A stretch of DNA of 64,000 nt from contig NC_088318.1 of the NCBI RefSeq assembly GCF_910592395.1, forward strand, positions 6,968,756-7,032,755, written 5' to 3'. The translations under genes and the position numbers were made by a program. A model generated the notes under the pieces. That model had not been told where the DNA came from. It saw only the letters and a list, made by a program, of their open reading frames with translations, and did not search any database. Below, piece by piece: positions 22,101 through 33,479 of this stretch (position 1 is the stretch's first letter; each line of letters opens with the position of its first letter). This stretch comes from Lineus longissimus (Eukaryota > Nemertea > Pilidiophora > Heteronemertea > Lineidae).

Positions 22101-24988
22101 GTCCTTTGTTTGAGAAATGATACTGAATACAGAGGTCTTCTTCTTCTTCTTCTGCGTTCTCTCTTTGGCACTTGGAGGGGTCATTCTCCTAGGAGCAATC
22201 CTCCTCCAAGGCGGGATGAGCGTATCTTGCGCTGCCACTGCGGTTATGCGCCAATTGGGTTTATTGGCCTAGTGGTCAGACTTTGGCGTGGCCAGGGATA
22301 TACTTCCGTGCCGAGAGAGATAGAGTCCACGTAAGCTACTCATGTTCCTCACTTGGTGGGGTCTTAGCTTGCCCCGGCATAGACACCAGATACCAAGGAA
22401 CCTCAGTTTAAAGTCTCATTCGAAGGACTGTGAAGAGCCAGGAATTTTAGTTCCTGAAAGCCAGGCTGGTTCATCCAGAAATAAGAACCTGGGTTCTCCC
22501 TGGGATCGAACCCGGGCCCTATTGCGTGGTGGCCAGCAGTGTTGACCACTAGGCCATGAGGCTCCTCACATACAGAGGTCAAATTGAATGGAAAGGACCA
22601 ATTTGGGACCAAAGGCAGTGTCCTTAAATAGAGAAGGTGTCCTCAGTATAGCAGAGAGGTGTCGGCTCATAAAGGGAAGAGCCACTGTGTACCTGAATAG
22701 ATAGGTTAAATTACTGTTTACTTTAACTTGACATATTATATAACATTGTTTTTTTAGGATCTAGTGCTTTCTGAGGATGGAAAAATCATCTCTTGCAATG
22801 TGGGCAGTATCAAAAGAGACAATTGAACTCAGATTTCATTTGAATTTAACTTGCCTAATCTCTGTCTTGAAATTTCAGGCTTTCCCAGATTTAGCCGACG
22901 AACCAGCAGTGGTTGAACCCAGCTCCGAGCGGATGGAGCTGGACGAGGTCCGCAAAGGCGTCAAGGCTCTCGGGCCAAGACTGGTGTCCCGAGATCACCA
23001 GTGGTGGGACCGCTACTTCCTAGCACTGGAAAATCCTAACGTAAGCTAAAAATATTGTCACTGTGGTAAAGCTTTTAACTTGCTCGATCACAGTGCTATC
23101 ATTTTAAATGGATTTTAAATAAACCTGAGGTAACTGCATCATAAGCAGGCTGTTAGTTGTGCATGTACTTGATAACAATGCTTTCCAATATCAAAATTCG
23201 AAAGTGTCTAGACTAAAAGGAAAAGGAAAAATTTGCTTAACATTAAACAACCCCAAGCCTTAATAAAGACTGGTCGTATCCAGTAACTTCTATTATCAAA
23301 GAAAAAGAAGCACTTTAAAAATTGAATCATATGTACAGTGCATTGATTTGTGGGTGAGAAGAATAGAGGAGCCACTCTCAGATTGAATGATAAAAAGGCT
23401 GTTGTCACGGCAAGCTGCAGGTTGTTGTGAATATTATGCCATGGAATTATTCGAACTGCATGATTTTGTGTACAGGACCCGGTACACAAAATGAAATAAA
23501 GAGGAGGGTTACAGGTAGGATGATTGGGTGAGTGGAGACACCAGTCATGTTTGTCAAGAAATATAACAACATTTGTGCATTCCTTCACAAAGAAGGCTTG
23601 CCGATTCCGAACCTGGTCGGGGCCTTTACTCAGCACTCATGAATGATAGTGCTATCTAAAGGCAACTTTACTCATCGAAACAATTAATTTTTCCAAGAAC
23701 TTAACAGCGCTGCCACTCGCCATTGTCGCCAAAACTAAACTCAAACCTGGTTGGCTCAAATCTGATGCAACTTGGCTCAAACTTTTCAAATGCTTTTACT
23801 GTTGAGTCAAACATCAAAGTCAGAAAAAATCCTGGTAAATTACCCATTTGGCTAAACTTGTCAAAAATGCAGAGCTGCCCCAGAAATTACATGTCCGGTG
23901 GTGATCTATGACAAGTTTGAAATAAGAAAGATGAACCTGCTACCACTGTACCATGACAAAGATTTCACAACATCATCAACCAAACTTTTCTCCAACACAA
24001 CTGCTTTTTCCCAGACAAGATAATCACTTAAGTGGAATTTGGTATTGCACTTGCAGGTCAATGACAAGGAATGGCCGCTGCCCAAAATCAGCCAAACGAT
24101 CGGCTTTTGGGAAATTGATGAAGATATGACAGACGTTCCGCAGCATCTGTTGGAGATCAGATCCGGCCTCACACAACAATGCCCAGCGGTAAGTTAAATT
24201 TTTGAATGAACAAAATAAAAGATGATCAGAGAGTAAGAGAACAAAAGACAGCAAAAACTTAAAAACAAGGCTTATCTTATTCCAGCTGCAGGGTTGAATC
24301 TTTGGGCTAATAGCCCTTATTCGAATGAGTCCCTCTGGTCTGAAGTTAAATTCATCAGCTTCAATCATTTTGTTCGAGTTGGTTGCAATAGTGAGATTTT
24401 GCTATCCTATTCCACTGCAAGGTGGGGAATTCCTCATCATCTCTGTGTAATTCATGCAAGATAAACAGACTACTATTTCGATGTCCTTATACCCTTGTCA
24501 CATGCTGTAAACTGGGTAATGCTCACCACTGCTGGATTTATTAATGATTCTTGATAATCAATTTCTACTGTAGTTTATAAAGAATTTTTTCACAGTTTTA
24601 TTTGTTTAAGGTGATCATTGGTAATCAAGGACAAATGCCGGCAATTCAAGAGGTAGATCGAACAAAAATTGAGATTGGTGATCTGGCGGCAATATACACC
24701 GTGGAAAAGGAGGGTAGACCATGGATCGCCAAGGTGATTGATATCAATGAGGACACGATCAAGATTCATTGGTTCCATGGGTCTTGGAATGGAGTTTGCC
24801 GGCCATGGTACAACAACATCAGCAAAAAGCAAGTACCATGGCTGGATGAAGTTCATGTGACGAGTGTTGTTCTGTGGGGGTTTAGATTGACAGAGAAGGG
24901 TGCTTGTTTGACTAGGACTGTGGCCAGAGAGTTGAAAGACAGGTACGATCAAATAGAAAGTGAGGAGACATCTTCCTCTCTTTCATAA
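16124..24988 (+). CDS. DUF7869-like protein, 11 exons, ~777 aa, transposase-like
   Basis: Exons deduced from splice sites and phase: 16124-16856, 17204-17325, 17549-17718, 18183-18430, 20142-20200, 20435-20484, 20957-21195, 22758-22799 (weak GTGGGC donor), 22879-23040, 24057-24188 and 24611-24988. All phases agree. The start is ACAATGGCG. Exon 1 needs one base removed from an A5 run (16588-16592), after which the total is exactly 778 codons. Motifs in order are a CX2C pair (CTTCTRLHDAA), IIDGMDQNKTNLPH, YPHDSNLT, LQMDNCWRENKNR and VGHTHEDVDQMF. These are the signature of the DUF7869 family. The ordered acidic residues look like a DDE/D nuclease, but that is inference. The last exon (GDLAAIYTVEKEGRPWIAKV, IKIHWFHGSWNG) looks like a Tudor/chromo-type small barrel. 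Function is unknown. Confidence 0.75.
18574..19017. repeat. 444-bp repeat with inverted ends, copy 1 (intron)
   Basis: It begins GAGACAAGACCAC and ends GTGGTCTTGTCTC, so it has its own 13-bp terminal inverted repeats. It appears identical in length and sequence to the copy at 19567-20010 by eye. It lies in the intron between the exons ending 18430 and starting 20142. Confidence 0.9.
19567..20010. repeat. 444-bp repeat with inverted ends, copy 2 (same intron)
   Basis: Direct-orientation duplicate of 18574-19017, separated from it by 549 bp of non-repetitive sequence. The pair is flanked by ACAT on both outer sides, a possible 4-bp target duplication of the whole 1437-bp unit. Confidence 0.9.
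21430..21482 (+). repeat. tRNA-like B-box fragment
   Basis: GGTCCAGGGTTCGATTCTGG holds a Pol III B box. No matching A box was found upstream, so this is a SINE fragment at most. Confidence 0.3.
22050..22675. mobile_element. Decayed pogo/Tigger-like element with nested tRNA SINE
   Basis: The left part reads TTCTCTCTCTAAGGACACCC and TTGGGCTGACC. The right part reads GTGTCCTTAAATAGAGAAGG and TGTCCTCAGTATAGCAGAGA. The same phrases form an intact-looking end at 62104, which starts CAGTAGAACCTCTCTATC as in pogo/Tigger elements. The middle holds tRNA-like sequence. It lies in an intron of the DUF7869-like gene. Confidence 0.5.
22490..22566 (-). repeat. tRNA-derived SINE head
   Basis: On the minus strand an A box (TGGCCTAGTGG) and a B box (GGTTCGATCCC) stand at tRNA spacing, followed by AGGGAGAACCCAG. 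A second, degenerate A-box copy (TTGGCCTAGTGGTCAGAC) is on the plus strand at about 22261. It is a SINE or tRNA pseudogene rather than a working tRNA, because no full cloverleaf was found. Confidence 0.6.
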
Positions 24989-27235
24989 ATGACCAAACCA
25001 CCCTGGCTAATAAGGGGTGGTCCATAATTTTCAACATTTTCACAAGCGCACAATACGTACGGGAGAGGGAGGGGTCAAAACACCAATGTACACTTTCTTT
25101 AAGAAATTAATAAAATGTTGATCATCTGTATTGTACGAATCGCGGGACGCATTTAAATTTCGCGCGCTGCTCACACGGTTAGCTCTGCTTGCTTCCTATT
25201 CAACAAGACAATGGCCGCACGTGGTGACTTTGATGCGCTATTTTTGTTAATTAACAAGAGTGATACGACTATTCACAGCCGACCCAGCAATGAATATGAA
25301 CAATAACTTGTTTATATTATTTTGAAAACAATGTTCATGTCAAGTAGCTTAAGAGTTACTGAATTCATACTCGTGCGTTGATGGGCAGATATCTTCAATT
25401 ATGACGGATATATTAATCAGAAACATAGCAAGGGGTTGCTTTTCCCCCGGGGTTGCTTTTCCCCCACTTTACCTTACATGTCATTTTAGGACACTTTGCT
25501 TTTATGTTACCTTGCAATTAAGTAATGTGCATATTTATGACACCATTTAAGTATTTCAACTGTCATTTGGAGTGATTGCCAGATTGTAAACTGGCCATTA
25601 TTGGCTTCAATTAAATTCAGAATTCTTTTTTGAGTGTGAATATTATTGTCGTGACCAAGTGATCCAAGCGTTAGAATCACATTTACTATCTACCTCCAAT
25701 CAGGAGATACGTAATGGGGTGAGGCCCAGAATATCTGTCTTGTTACAAGTAGAACTAAGAAGGCTCAGTTCGTATACTTTCTTTATCAGACCCTTACGTG
25801 ATTGAACTAGAAGATGTATAATGTACACAGGTTTCTGGTAGGTTGACCTAGAAAGTTATATATAATTTGTCTGTTCCCTTAACTTTGATAAGATCCATCT
25901 GACATCTGGGCTGGGTTGTTCAAAACCAGATCCATCTGACATCTGGGCTGGGTTGTTCAAAACCACGTTAACTTTAACGGTGTCGTTAAGTCTTAACGTG
26001 AAAATTTTAATGAAGTTAACTGAAAGAGATAACGTCTTTTAGGATACTTAACGTAACAGTTAGGGATAATGTGAGTTTTGGGCTTTCGAACCAGGCCCTG
26101 GACTTTAAAAAATATTCAGTAACTAAGGATACATGTAGAGATTTCTAAGTCAAGTCTCACGTCAACCTGTCAGTTTAGAGAGAACTGTGATTGTAGGCCA
26201 AATACATCTGACTAGAGGTGAACTCAAACATTAAGAAAATATCGTCAGGCATGAAATGTTGAGCAGCATCTTTATCATGTCACTTGCATCGATACTATGT
26301 ACTCGTGTGGACTCCAATTTTCAAAATTTTGTCTTCTCCAAGAGCAAGTATGTTCCATTTTAATCTAAACTACTGTCAGACATGAAATGTTGAGCAGCAT
26401 CTTTATGATGTGTCTTGCATCTATCGTCCTACATGTAGATTGTGTAAGTTCTCGTTTAGGCTCTAGTCTTTTAAAAACTATAAACTCATTTCCATGCCTC
26501 CATCTTTCAATATGATCTTGAATCATCATTCACAGCTTCCAGCTGCAGGAAAGTATTGAGTGACAAGGCTTCAAGGCCTGGACTCAAGGGATTTTATGAG
26601 CTACACTTATTAAGACGCTGCAAGTAGTTTGTCCAAAATTATCCTATCTGATCACGTTTTGCTCAGCTTGACAAGTACATAAGATTGCAGCTTTTAGTTG
26701 AGCTCTTGTCATCAATCCCTTGAGTTTCGTCCCAATAAGTGTTATTGGGCCCATGCAGTCATTCTGGGACTCATCAGCAGACCAGCAGACCACAAACTTG
26801 AGCCAACAAAACGCAAACTGTAAACATTGAAGGAATGAATATCAAAAGAGAAGTGCAAAGACTACTTTTCAGTCAAAACACCTTGATTTGATTTATAACA
26901 CAGAGTCAAGCATGACGTCCCTAGGATGATGTTAGTAAAGATTTCAACAGAGCATGCAGCATGGTCAAGCAGTAAGCAAAGCAGCAACAAACAAAAAAGA
27001 CAAACTTTAACTTTTTGAGGCAATGGAAAGCAGTGCATAGGCTTCAGCAACTCAATGATCTGGGATGTTTTGAGATCAGCGATGGGATATCCTAGACTGG
27101 CATCACATAACAAAACCTCCAACAAAGTCTCCACCAGGTTGCTTTAGAGATTCACCACCACTACACCAGGCAGCAGAAGATCATTATGATAGTTCATTGA
27201 ATTTGTTTACAGTTTCACAATGATGTGAATCTTCA
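24989..27235. other. Intergenic with small repeats
   Basis: A 37-bp unit is tandemly doubled (25892-25928, 25929-25965). It leads into a degenerate foldback element at about 25950-26100 (GGTTGTTCAAAACCACG ... TTCGAACCAGGCCC) related to 30910-31070. A ~110-bp phrase with ATGAAATGTTGAGCAGCATC is doubled at about 26250 and 26380. No gene is supported. Confidence 0.5.
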
Positions 27236-28908
27236 ACTAATGAAATGGCCAGGGCCATTGTGCTCACCTCATGTGGAGGAAAGATGGATAAAGAGCATGG
27301 TCTTGTGTCATGTAGTGTTAGGTTTGATGTAGGTCCAAGCAATTACAATTTCCCCAAAATGGCCAATTTACAGTACATTCGACCTCTGTGACCTTGAAAA
27401 GTAGGTCAAATCAAAGAAGACCCGGGTGACACATTGAATGGTTGTTAGAATTAGATGTACCTATGATATAAAATTGGTGCCAATCGGGCAAGTCATTAAC
27501 TAGGAATAATGGCATTTTGAAGAATTTAGGATTTGGCCCCCTCCCTGGAGGCCAAACGGCAAATCAGATCGCACCAAACTTCGGTACCTGAGATCACCTG
27601 ACCAAGGGGTACATGTGTACTTAATTTATGATCAATAGTCATTGCAGTTAAGAAACGTGCCATAGTTACGGCCTGACGGCGAATTTAGGCCATTTGACCT
27701 CTGTGACCTTGACAAGAAGGTCAAATTAAAAACCTGTGTGACATATACTGTATGGTGGTTAGATGTACCCATGATATCAAATTGGTGGCAATCGGGCAAG
27801 AAGTTAAGGAATAATCACATTTTTAAGGTTTTTGGATTTTGCCCCCTGGTGGTCAAGTGGTGAATCATATTGGACCAAACTTCGGTCCCTGAGATCACCT
27901 GACTAAGGGGTAAATGTGTACCAAATTTGGTATCAATAGTCATTGCAGTTTAGAAACGTGCCATCGTTACATCCTAACGGCCAATTTACACCATTTGACC
28001 TCTGTGACCTTGAAAAGGAGGTCAAATCAAAAACCCGGAGGATATATGATGCACCTTTGCTAGAAGTACCTACCATATTTTTTTCAAAATTTCCCGACTA
28101 CTATTAAGGGAGATATTGCATATTTTCACTTTTAACGTTTGGCCCCCTGGTGGCCAAACCATGAAACGAATTGGACCGAAACTTGGTCTCCCAGGTGTCA
28201 TTACATAAGGGTACATGTGTACCAAGTTTCAACTCAATAGCTCTAACAGTTACGAAACGTGCCCTGCTAACGGACGACGGACGACGACGACGACGACGAC
28301 GACGGACGACGGACGCCACGGTATGGGATAAGCTCACCTCTGCTAAGAGGTGAGCTAAAAACCTGTGTGACATATACTGTATGGTGGTTAGATGTACCCA
28401 TGATATCAAATTGGTGGCAATCGGGCAAGAAGTTAAGGAATAATCACATTTTTAAGGTTTTTGGATTTTGCCCCCTGGTGGTCAAGTGGTGAATCATATT
28501 GGACCAAACTTCAGTCCCTGAGATCACCTGACTAAGGGGTAAATGTGTACCAAATTTGGTATCAATAGTCATTGCAGTTTAGAAACGTGCCATCGTTACA
28601 TCCTAACGGCCAATTTACACCATTTGACCTCTGTGACCTTGAAAAGGAGGTCAAATCAAAAACCCGGAGGATATATGATGCACCTTTGCTAGAAGTACCT
28701 ACCATATTTTTTTCAAAATTTCCCGACTACTATTAAGGGAGATATTGCATATTTTCACTTTTAACGTTTGGCCCCCTGGTGGCCAAACCATGAAACGAAT
28801 TGGACCGAAACTTGGTCTCCCAGGTGTCATTACATAAGGGTACATGTGTACCAAGTTTCAACTCAATAGCTCTAACAGTTACGAAACGTGCCCTGCTAAC
28901 GGACGACG

Positions 28909-28940
<32 letters not shown>

Positions 28941-29652
28941 ACGACGGACGCCACAGTATGGGATAAGCTCACCTCTGCTAAGAGGTGAGCTAAAAACCTG
29001 TGTGACATATACTGTATGGTGGTTAGATGTACCCATGATATCAAATTGGTGGCAATCGGGCAAGAAGTTAAGGAATAATCACATTTTTAAGGTTTTTGGA
29101 TTTTGCCCCCTGGTGGTCAAGTGGTGAATCATATTGGACCAAACTTCAGTCCCTGAGATCACCTGACTAAGGGGTAAATGTGTACCAAATTTGGTATCAA
29201 TAGTCATTGCAGTTTAGAAACGTGCCATCGTTACATCCTAACGGCCAATTTACACCATTTGACCTCTGTGACCTTGAAAAGGAGGTCAAATCAAAAACCC
29301 GGAGGATATATGATGCACCTTTGCTAGAAGTACCTACCATATTTTTTTCAAAATTTCCCGACTACTATTAAGGGAGATATTGCATATTTTCACTTTTAAC
29401 GTTTGGCCCCCTGGTGGCCAAACCATGAAACGAATCGGACCGAAACTTGGTCTCCAAGGTGTCATTACATAAGGGTACATGTGTACCAAGTTTCAACTCA
29501 ATAGCTCTAACAGTTACGAAACGTGCCCTGCTAACGGACGACGGACGACGACGGACGACGACGGACGACGACGACGACGACGACGACGACGGACGACGGA
29601 CGCCACGGTATGGGATAAGCTCACCTCTGCTAAGAGGTGAGCTAAAAACCTG
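27236..29652 (+). mobile_element. 302-bp-unit repeat family, copy B, body triplicated
   Basis: Head ATGAAATGGCCAGGGCCATT at 27239, as in copy C. The body from AACCTGTGTGACATATACTG recurs at 27731, 28360 and 28995, so three tandem units of about 629, 635 and 655 bp. They differ mainly in GAC-repeat length. Each unit ends in a GAC run, then a stem-loop with arms GCTCACCTCT and AGAGGTGAGC around GCTA, then TAAAAA. Junctions fall in the shared word TAAAAACCTG. Predicted Arg/Asp-rich ORFs over the GAC runs are artefacts. Confidence 0.8.
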
Positions 29653-30909
29653 GGATGCTTGTTGAAAGTGGTGGTTAATACTGAGACGAGCGCTTTTCCA
29701 CCTTTGCATCAAATTTTAATTATTTTTGGGGGGTAAAGCTTGAGGGGGGTTTAAGATGCTGATTGATGGTCCATAAGATGTGTCTTAGCCTCTTTGTACT
29801 CATGTGGACTGCAAAGTTCAAAGTTTTGCCATCTTGGAGTGCTAGTATCTTCTTCATCTTCATCTTGTTTGTTCCATTTAATTTCGGGCTAAATTACTGT
29901 TGCACTTCATGAAATGCTGAAGTGTCTCTTGAAACTCTCATCATTAGTTCATTGTATAAGATGTGTCTTGGCCTCTAAATTGAAATAATCTTGTTAACCT
30001 ATTGCATCTATTGTTAAATGATTGTCTAAGTTGTTTACAGACAAATCACTTCCAGCTATACAGAAAAAAGTTCCTGTCCACAGCTAGCAGACATGGCTGA
30101 TGGTGATTGATCATGAACATTCCATACATGGATGGCTAATGGAAAATCCCCATGATAGATCAATGGATTGAACTCATGACATAGTCGTATCTAGGATTAT
30201 AGATCCATGTATGGAATATGCTGTAATTTGTTTTAACAGGCCATCAAAGAAATTACGTTAGAACCTGTAAACTATTATTATTCATTATTAATTTCAAAAG
30301 GTCTGAATACTTTTTACAAAGAATGTATAAAGACACGGTTTATACATTCTTGTACTTTGCTGCTTACATTAATTTTTATGAGACCAACTGTCCTATGACA
30401 GAACTACTATCAATGGATGGCCCATGGGCCATCAGTGGCTCTACCATTGGCAATAATAGAATCTATGATGGGATGCTTATGTAAAATGTAGTTTGTGATA
30501 ATAAGCAAAGACCCGTACATTGGTCAGTCAGTGATCAATCAATGCACTTTTGTCTTGTAAATGCTGAACAGAACTAAGCCAACTAAACTCGGTATGAGGG
30601 GTTACTATCAATTCCCATTCCTATCTTTGTGTATTTAGAAAGTTCCTTGTATCCAAGATTACAGTACATTAGGTCAAAGAACAGTGCCTTTGTTATATGA
30701 TAAGTGACTCTGACACCACCCCCCCCCCTGAGATAGATTAGGGGGCTGCGTGTGTGATCCAGTTTTCTATAGGGGAACGGGGGTTAGTCCGTGGTCAAAT
30801 CTAGGGTGTCAAAGAAAAGGGCAAAACGGGGTCCTTTTTCAGAAAGATTTCTTGTAACTCGTTAAAAGGGGTGATTTTTCATCAAAATGTGTGAAAACTT
30901 GACTTATTT

Positions 30910-31070
30910 GGCCTTGGCCCGGTTGTTCAAAACAAGTTTTGCCACTAATGCTGGTGTCAACTTAGTTTGGCCATACATGTATCTCCTTCAGTTAAACCTT
31001 TAGACTTAACACCAAGTTAAGTTTACGTCAGCGTTAGTGACAAAATTTGCTTTGAACAACCGGTCTCTTG
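30910..31070. mobile_element. MITE-like foldback
   Basis: It begins GGCCCGGTTGTTCAAAAC and ends CTTTGAACAACCGGTCTC, an inverted match of about 16 bp with further pairing inside (AACTTAGTTTGG / CCAAGTTAAGTT). A weaker relative is at 25950-26100. It is non-coding. Confidence 0.65.
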
Positions 31071-31095
31071 TTTTCCGTTCAGTATGAAAAATCAT

Positions 31096-31140
31096 GGTAC
31101 TTTTTGGTTAAAAAGGTGATTTTTTTAACCAAAAAGTACC
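31096..31140. repeat. Perfect 19-bp inverted repeat (hairpin)
   Basis: The arm GGTACTTTTTGGTTAAAAA (31096-31114) is matched exactly by its reverse complement at 31122-31140, with a 7-base loop. Confidence 0.95.
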
Positions 31141-31241
31141 TGAGCAAGGCGATGAAAATTCATAAGAAAAGGAGGTCATTATAGACTACTAGTACGAGCA
31201 CTGTCCGACACTTAAATTGGTGGAGTGCGTGTGTGTTTGGC

Positions 31242-31265
31242 GGGGGGGGGGGGGGGGGGGGGGGG
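31242..31265. repeat. G24 homopolymer
   Basis: Twenty-four consecutive G on the plus strand, capable of G-quadruplex formation and a likely assembly weak point. Confidence 0.95.
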
Positions 31266-32498
31266 CTCTGACATATGTGAGTATGATAAGTAATAAGTAC
31301 ATTCATCAATTACATAACAGTATATATAAGGAGTACCTGGCAGAGTGATCCAATATCTGTAGCAGTAGGCATGTTACAGTATTTTGTTATCTGTCAAGAG
31401 TTACTGGTACATACTGTGGAGACGCTATTAAGCCTGTTGAACAGTACCTGTGGAAAAAGCCTACATGACGTGTGATAGGCCTACCGGAACTTAACCGGCT
31501 TAATAGAGTAGACACAGTATATTATTTGTTAGGCAGCCGTTATATAGGAATGAACAATTCACTTATGAGGCAAACATGTACGTATCAATTGTTGAAATCT
31601 GTATCAGGCCAGCTGCATAATCAGGCCATGATACAGAAATGGAGGATGATCTGCTCCAATAAATATTGTGCTTTCTCAGAACTACTTTTTTGGCTCACGG
31701 AGCAAGGGGATCAAAATTCATATGACGATAGTACGAGCACTGCACCCCTTAAATACGTGGAGTGCGTGTGCGTTTGTATATGGTCCCAAATGGGGACGAG
31801 TATATATTTCCTCACCTTCCAAATGCGGACCCCCCGCCAAATGGGGACGTCCCCATTTGGATTTTCATTTTTTACCTGCATCTGGGGACGAAATACGACC
31901 GTTAAAAATGTGCCTGCACAATTCTGGCGACGTCCCCAAATATACCATGTTGTACGGTTACAATGGTTCCACACTTTGACACCACGTGGCGTATCAACGC
32001 AGGTGCCACACTCACGATTCTGGGGATGTCCACGATTGCTTTAAGCACTACATATGACGTCATGGTGTAGCGAAATCGACGCGGTAAATCACCTCACGTG
32101 TTTGCGCTCTTCACGTGTCACCATTTTTGCTGTTTTGTTTGTTTTCCAAATTTATAAGAGTACCGTATATCGGAGTATCAATGAACGAGATCCACCGAAA
32201 GGTAAGCTATGAATGATTATGTTAGTCGTCATTTGTAGGACTATGATAACTTTTTCTCAGCCTACCGGTATCAGTTCAAGGGGAGGCTTGTTTCTGACAA
32301 TGACATGTAGGTTGGTTGGCTAGCCTAAAGAAATAGATTCACCTGCCGCCATGTCCCGAAATCGAAATGTTGTACACTACGATGTGGGCCTACCATGTAT
32401 GTAGGCTATTGTAAAAACAAAATAATACAGGTTTTAAAACCCAAACCTTTTCTTTTTCATAAAAGTGCAAGCTCTAGTGAACTCACGTAGGCCTTTTA
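31266..32498. other. Intergenic, first cluster of the GTCCCC motif
   Basis: No supported gene. AAATGGGGACGTCCCCATTT (about 31840) and single copies nearby are the first appearance of a motif that recurs from 41 to 53 kb. Confidence 0.5.
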
Positions 32499-32757
32499 CA
32501 TGATTTGCGAAAATAAATCCGGCCATTTTGAAATGTGGCCTTTCACAGGCAACGTAAGTTGTACCATGCCAAAAAAGTAAAAATAAGCAAACTCACTCAA
32601 GCAATTTACTTTAAGTTGTCCAAATCTTCCAATGTCCGTGATATTGAATGATTTTGGTGATTATTTTATCTAAAAAATGACTTTTCGTCATGTAAAATTT
32701 CAGTTGCCTGTGAAAGGCCCCGTTTCAAAATGGCCGAAGTTTATTTTCGCAAACCAT
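32499..32757. mobile_element. Foldback with ~53-bp inverted ends
   Basis: The left arm (ATGATTTGCGAAAATAAATC, CGGCCATTTTGAAATG, GGCCTTTCACAGGCAAC) is mirrored by 32702-32757 (GTTGCCTGTGAAAGGCC, TTTCAAAATGGCCG, TTTATTTTCGCAAACCATG) around a ~150-bp spacer. Confidence 0.75.
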
Positions 32758-32905
32758 GTATAGAGGTTCTTCATGTGACGTCACGTCGTGACGTTTAGAC
32801 GGCCAAAATGGCCACCTGCCAATGCATTTTCCTTTACGTTGATGGCCAAAATGGCCGCCCTAAACCATTGGCCGCCCTAAACCGTCAGTGAAGAACCTCT
32901 ATACC
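32758..32905. mobile_element. MITE-like foldback, TATAGAGGTTCTTCA ends
   Basis: TATAGAGGTTCTTCA at the left is inverted as TGAAGAACCTCTATA at the right. GACGGCCAAAATGGCC and related words repeat inside. It abuts the previous foldback directly. A related copy lies at 33985-34140. Confidence 0.7.
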
Positions 32906-32986
32906 ATGGGGCCTGGGGAAATTCCTCCACACGCACCCGACCTTTATGACACATTTTTACCTAGGCAGGCCTAGTTTTTATGCAAC

Positions 32987-33059
32987 TTCACACCAGGCGG
33001 AGGAAGTCACTGGGAGCCACGTATATTGGCCCCCAGTGGTTTCCTCCGCCTGGTGTGAA
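32987..33059. repeat. Hairpin with ~27-bp arms
   Basis: TTCACACCAGGCGGAGGAAG...CACTGGG is mirrored by CCCAGTGG...TTCCTCCGCCTGGTGTGAA around a loop containing ACGTATATTG. Only one or two mismatches are seen. Confidence 0.9.
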
Positions 33060-33064
33060 AGAAT

Positions 33065-33479
33065 CTATACTACAATCAAGATGTACAGACCGGGGTCGCT
33101 GGCGGTACGTACCTATAAGTCTTTGCAGTAGTCTCGCGCGTACCGGATATAACCCATCAAGCTTTTCTCCTTCAAAGAAATACTGCGTTGCACTCAAGTA
33201 CCTTGGTCGAACGTAATCTTATTCACAGCCTGTGAATAAAATTAACGCTCGACCAATAAGAAAGCCGCATTACCCTGCATACAAGGTTGGACGGGTGATC
33301 ACTTAGTGACAAGTAAAAATAGAATCAGACCACATGTTTCTATGGAAGTTGAGCGCAACACAGTATTTCTCTGAAGGAGAAAGGCTTCAGGTTATATCGG
33401 GTACGTGCGAGACTACCACAAAGACTTATGGGTACGTACCGCCAGCTCCCTGGGTCTGTACATCTTGATTGTAGTATAG
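33065..33479. mobile_element. Foldback element with ~120-bp inverted ends
   Basis: CTATACTACAATCAAGATGT at the left end is inverted exactly at the right end (33460-33479). The inverted match continues through CTGGCGGTACGTACC, AAGTCTTTG, GTCTCGC and CTTCAAAGAAATACTG on the left and their complements on the right. Non-coding. Confidence 0.8.

Noticed and set aside
22490-22566. tRNA gene on the minus strand
   Set aside because: A and B boxes are present but no full cloverleaf could be drawn and it sits inside a decayed element, so SINE remnant is the better call.
28104-29712. Arg- or Asp-rich open frames over GAC runs (also 58099-58428)
   Set aside because: Translation of the GAC microsatellite and flanking repeat on both strands; identical in each repeat copy.
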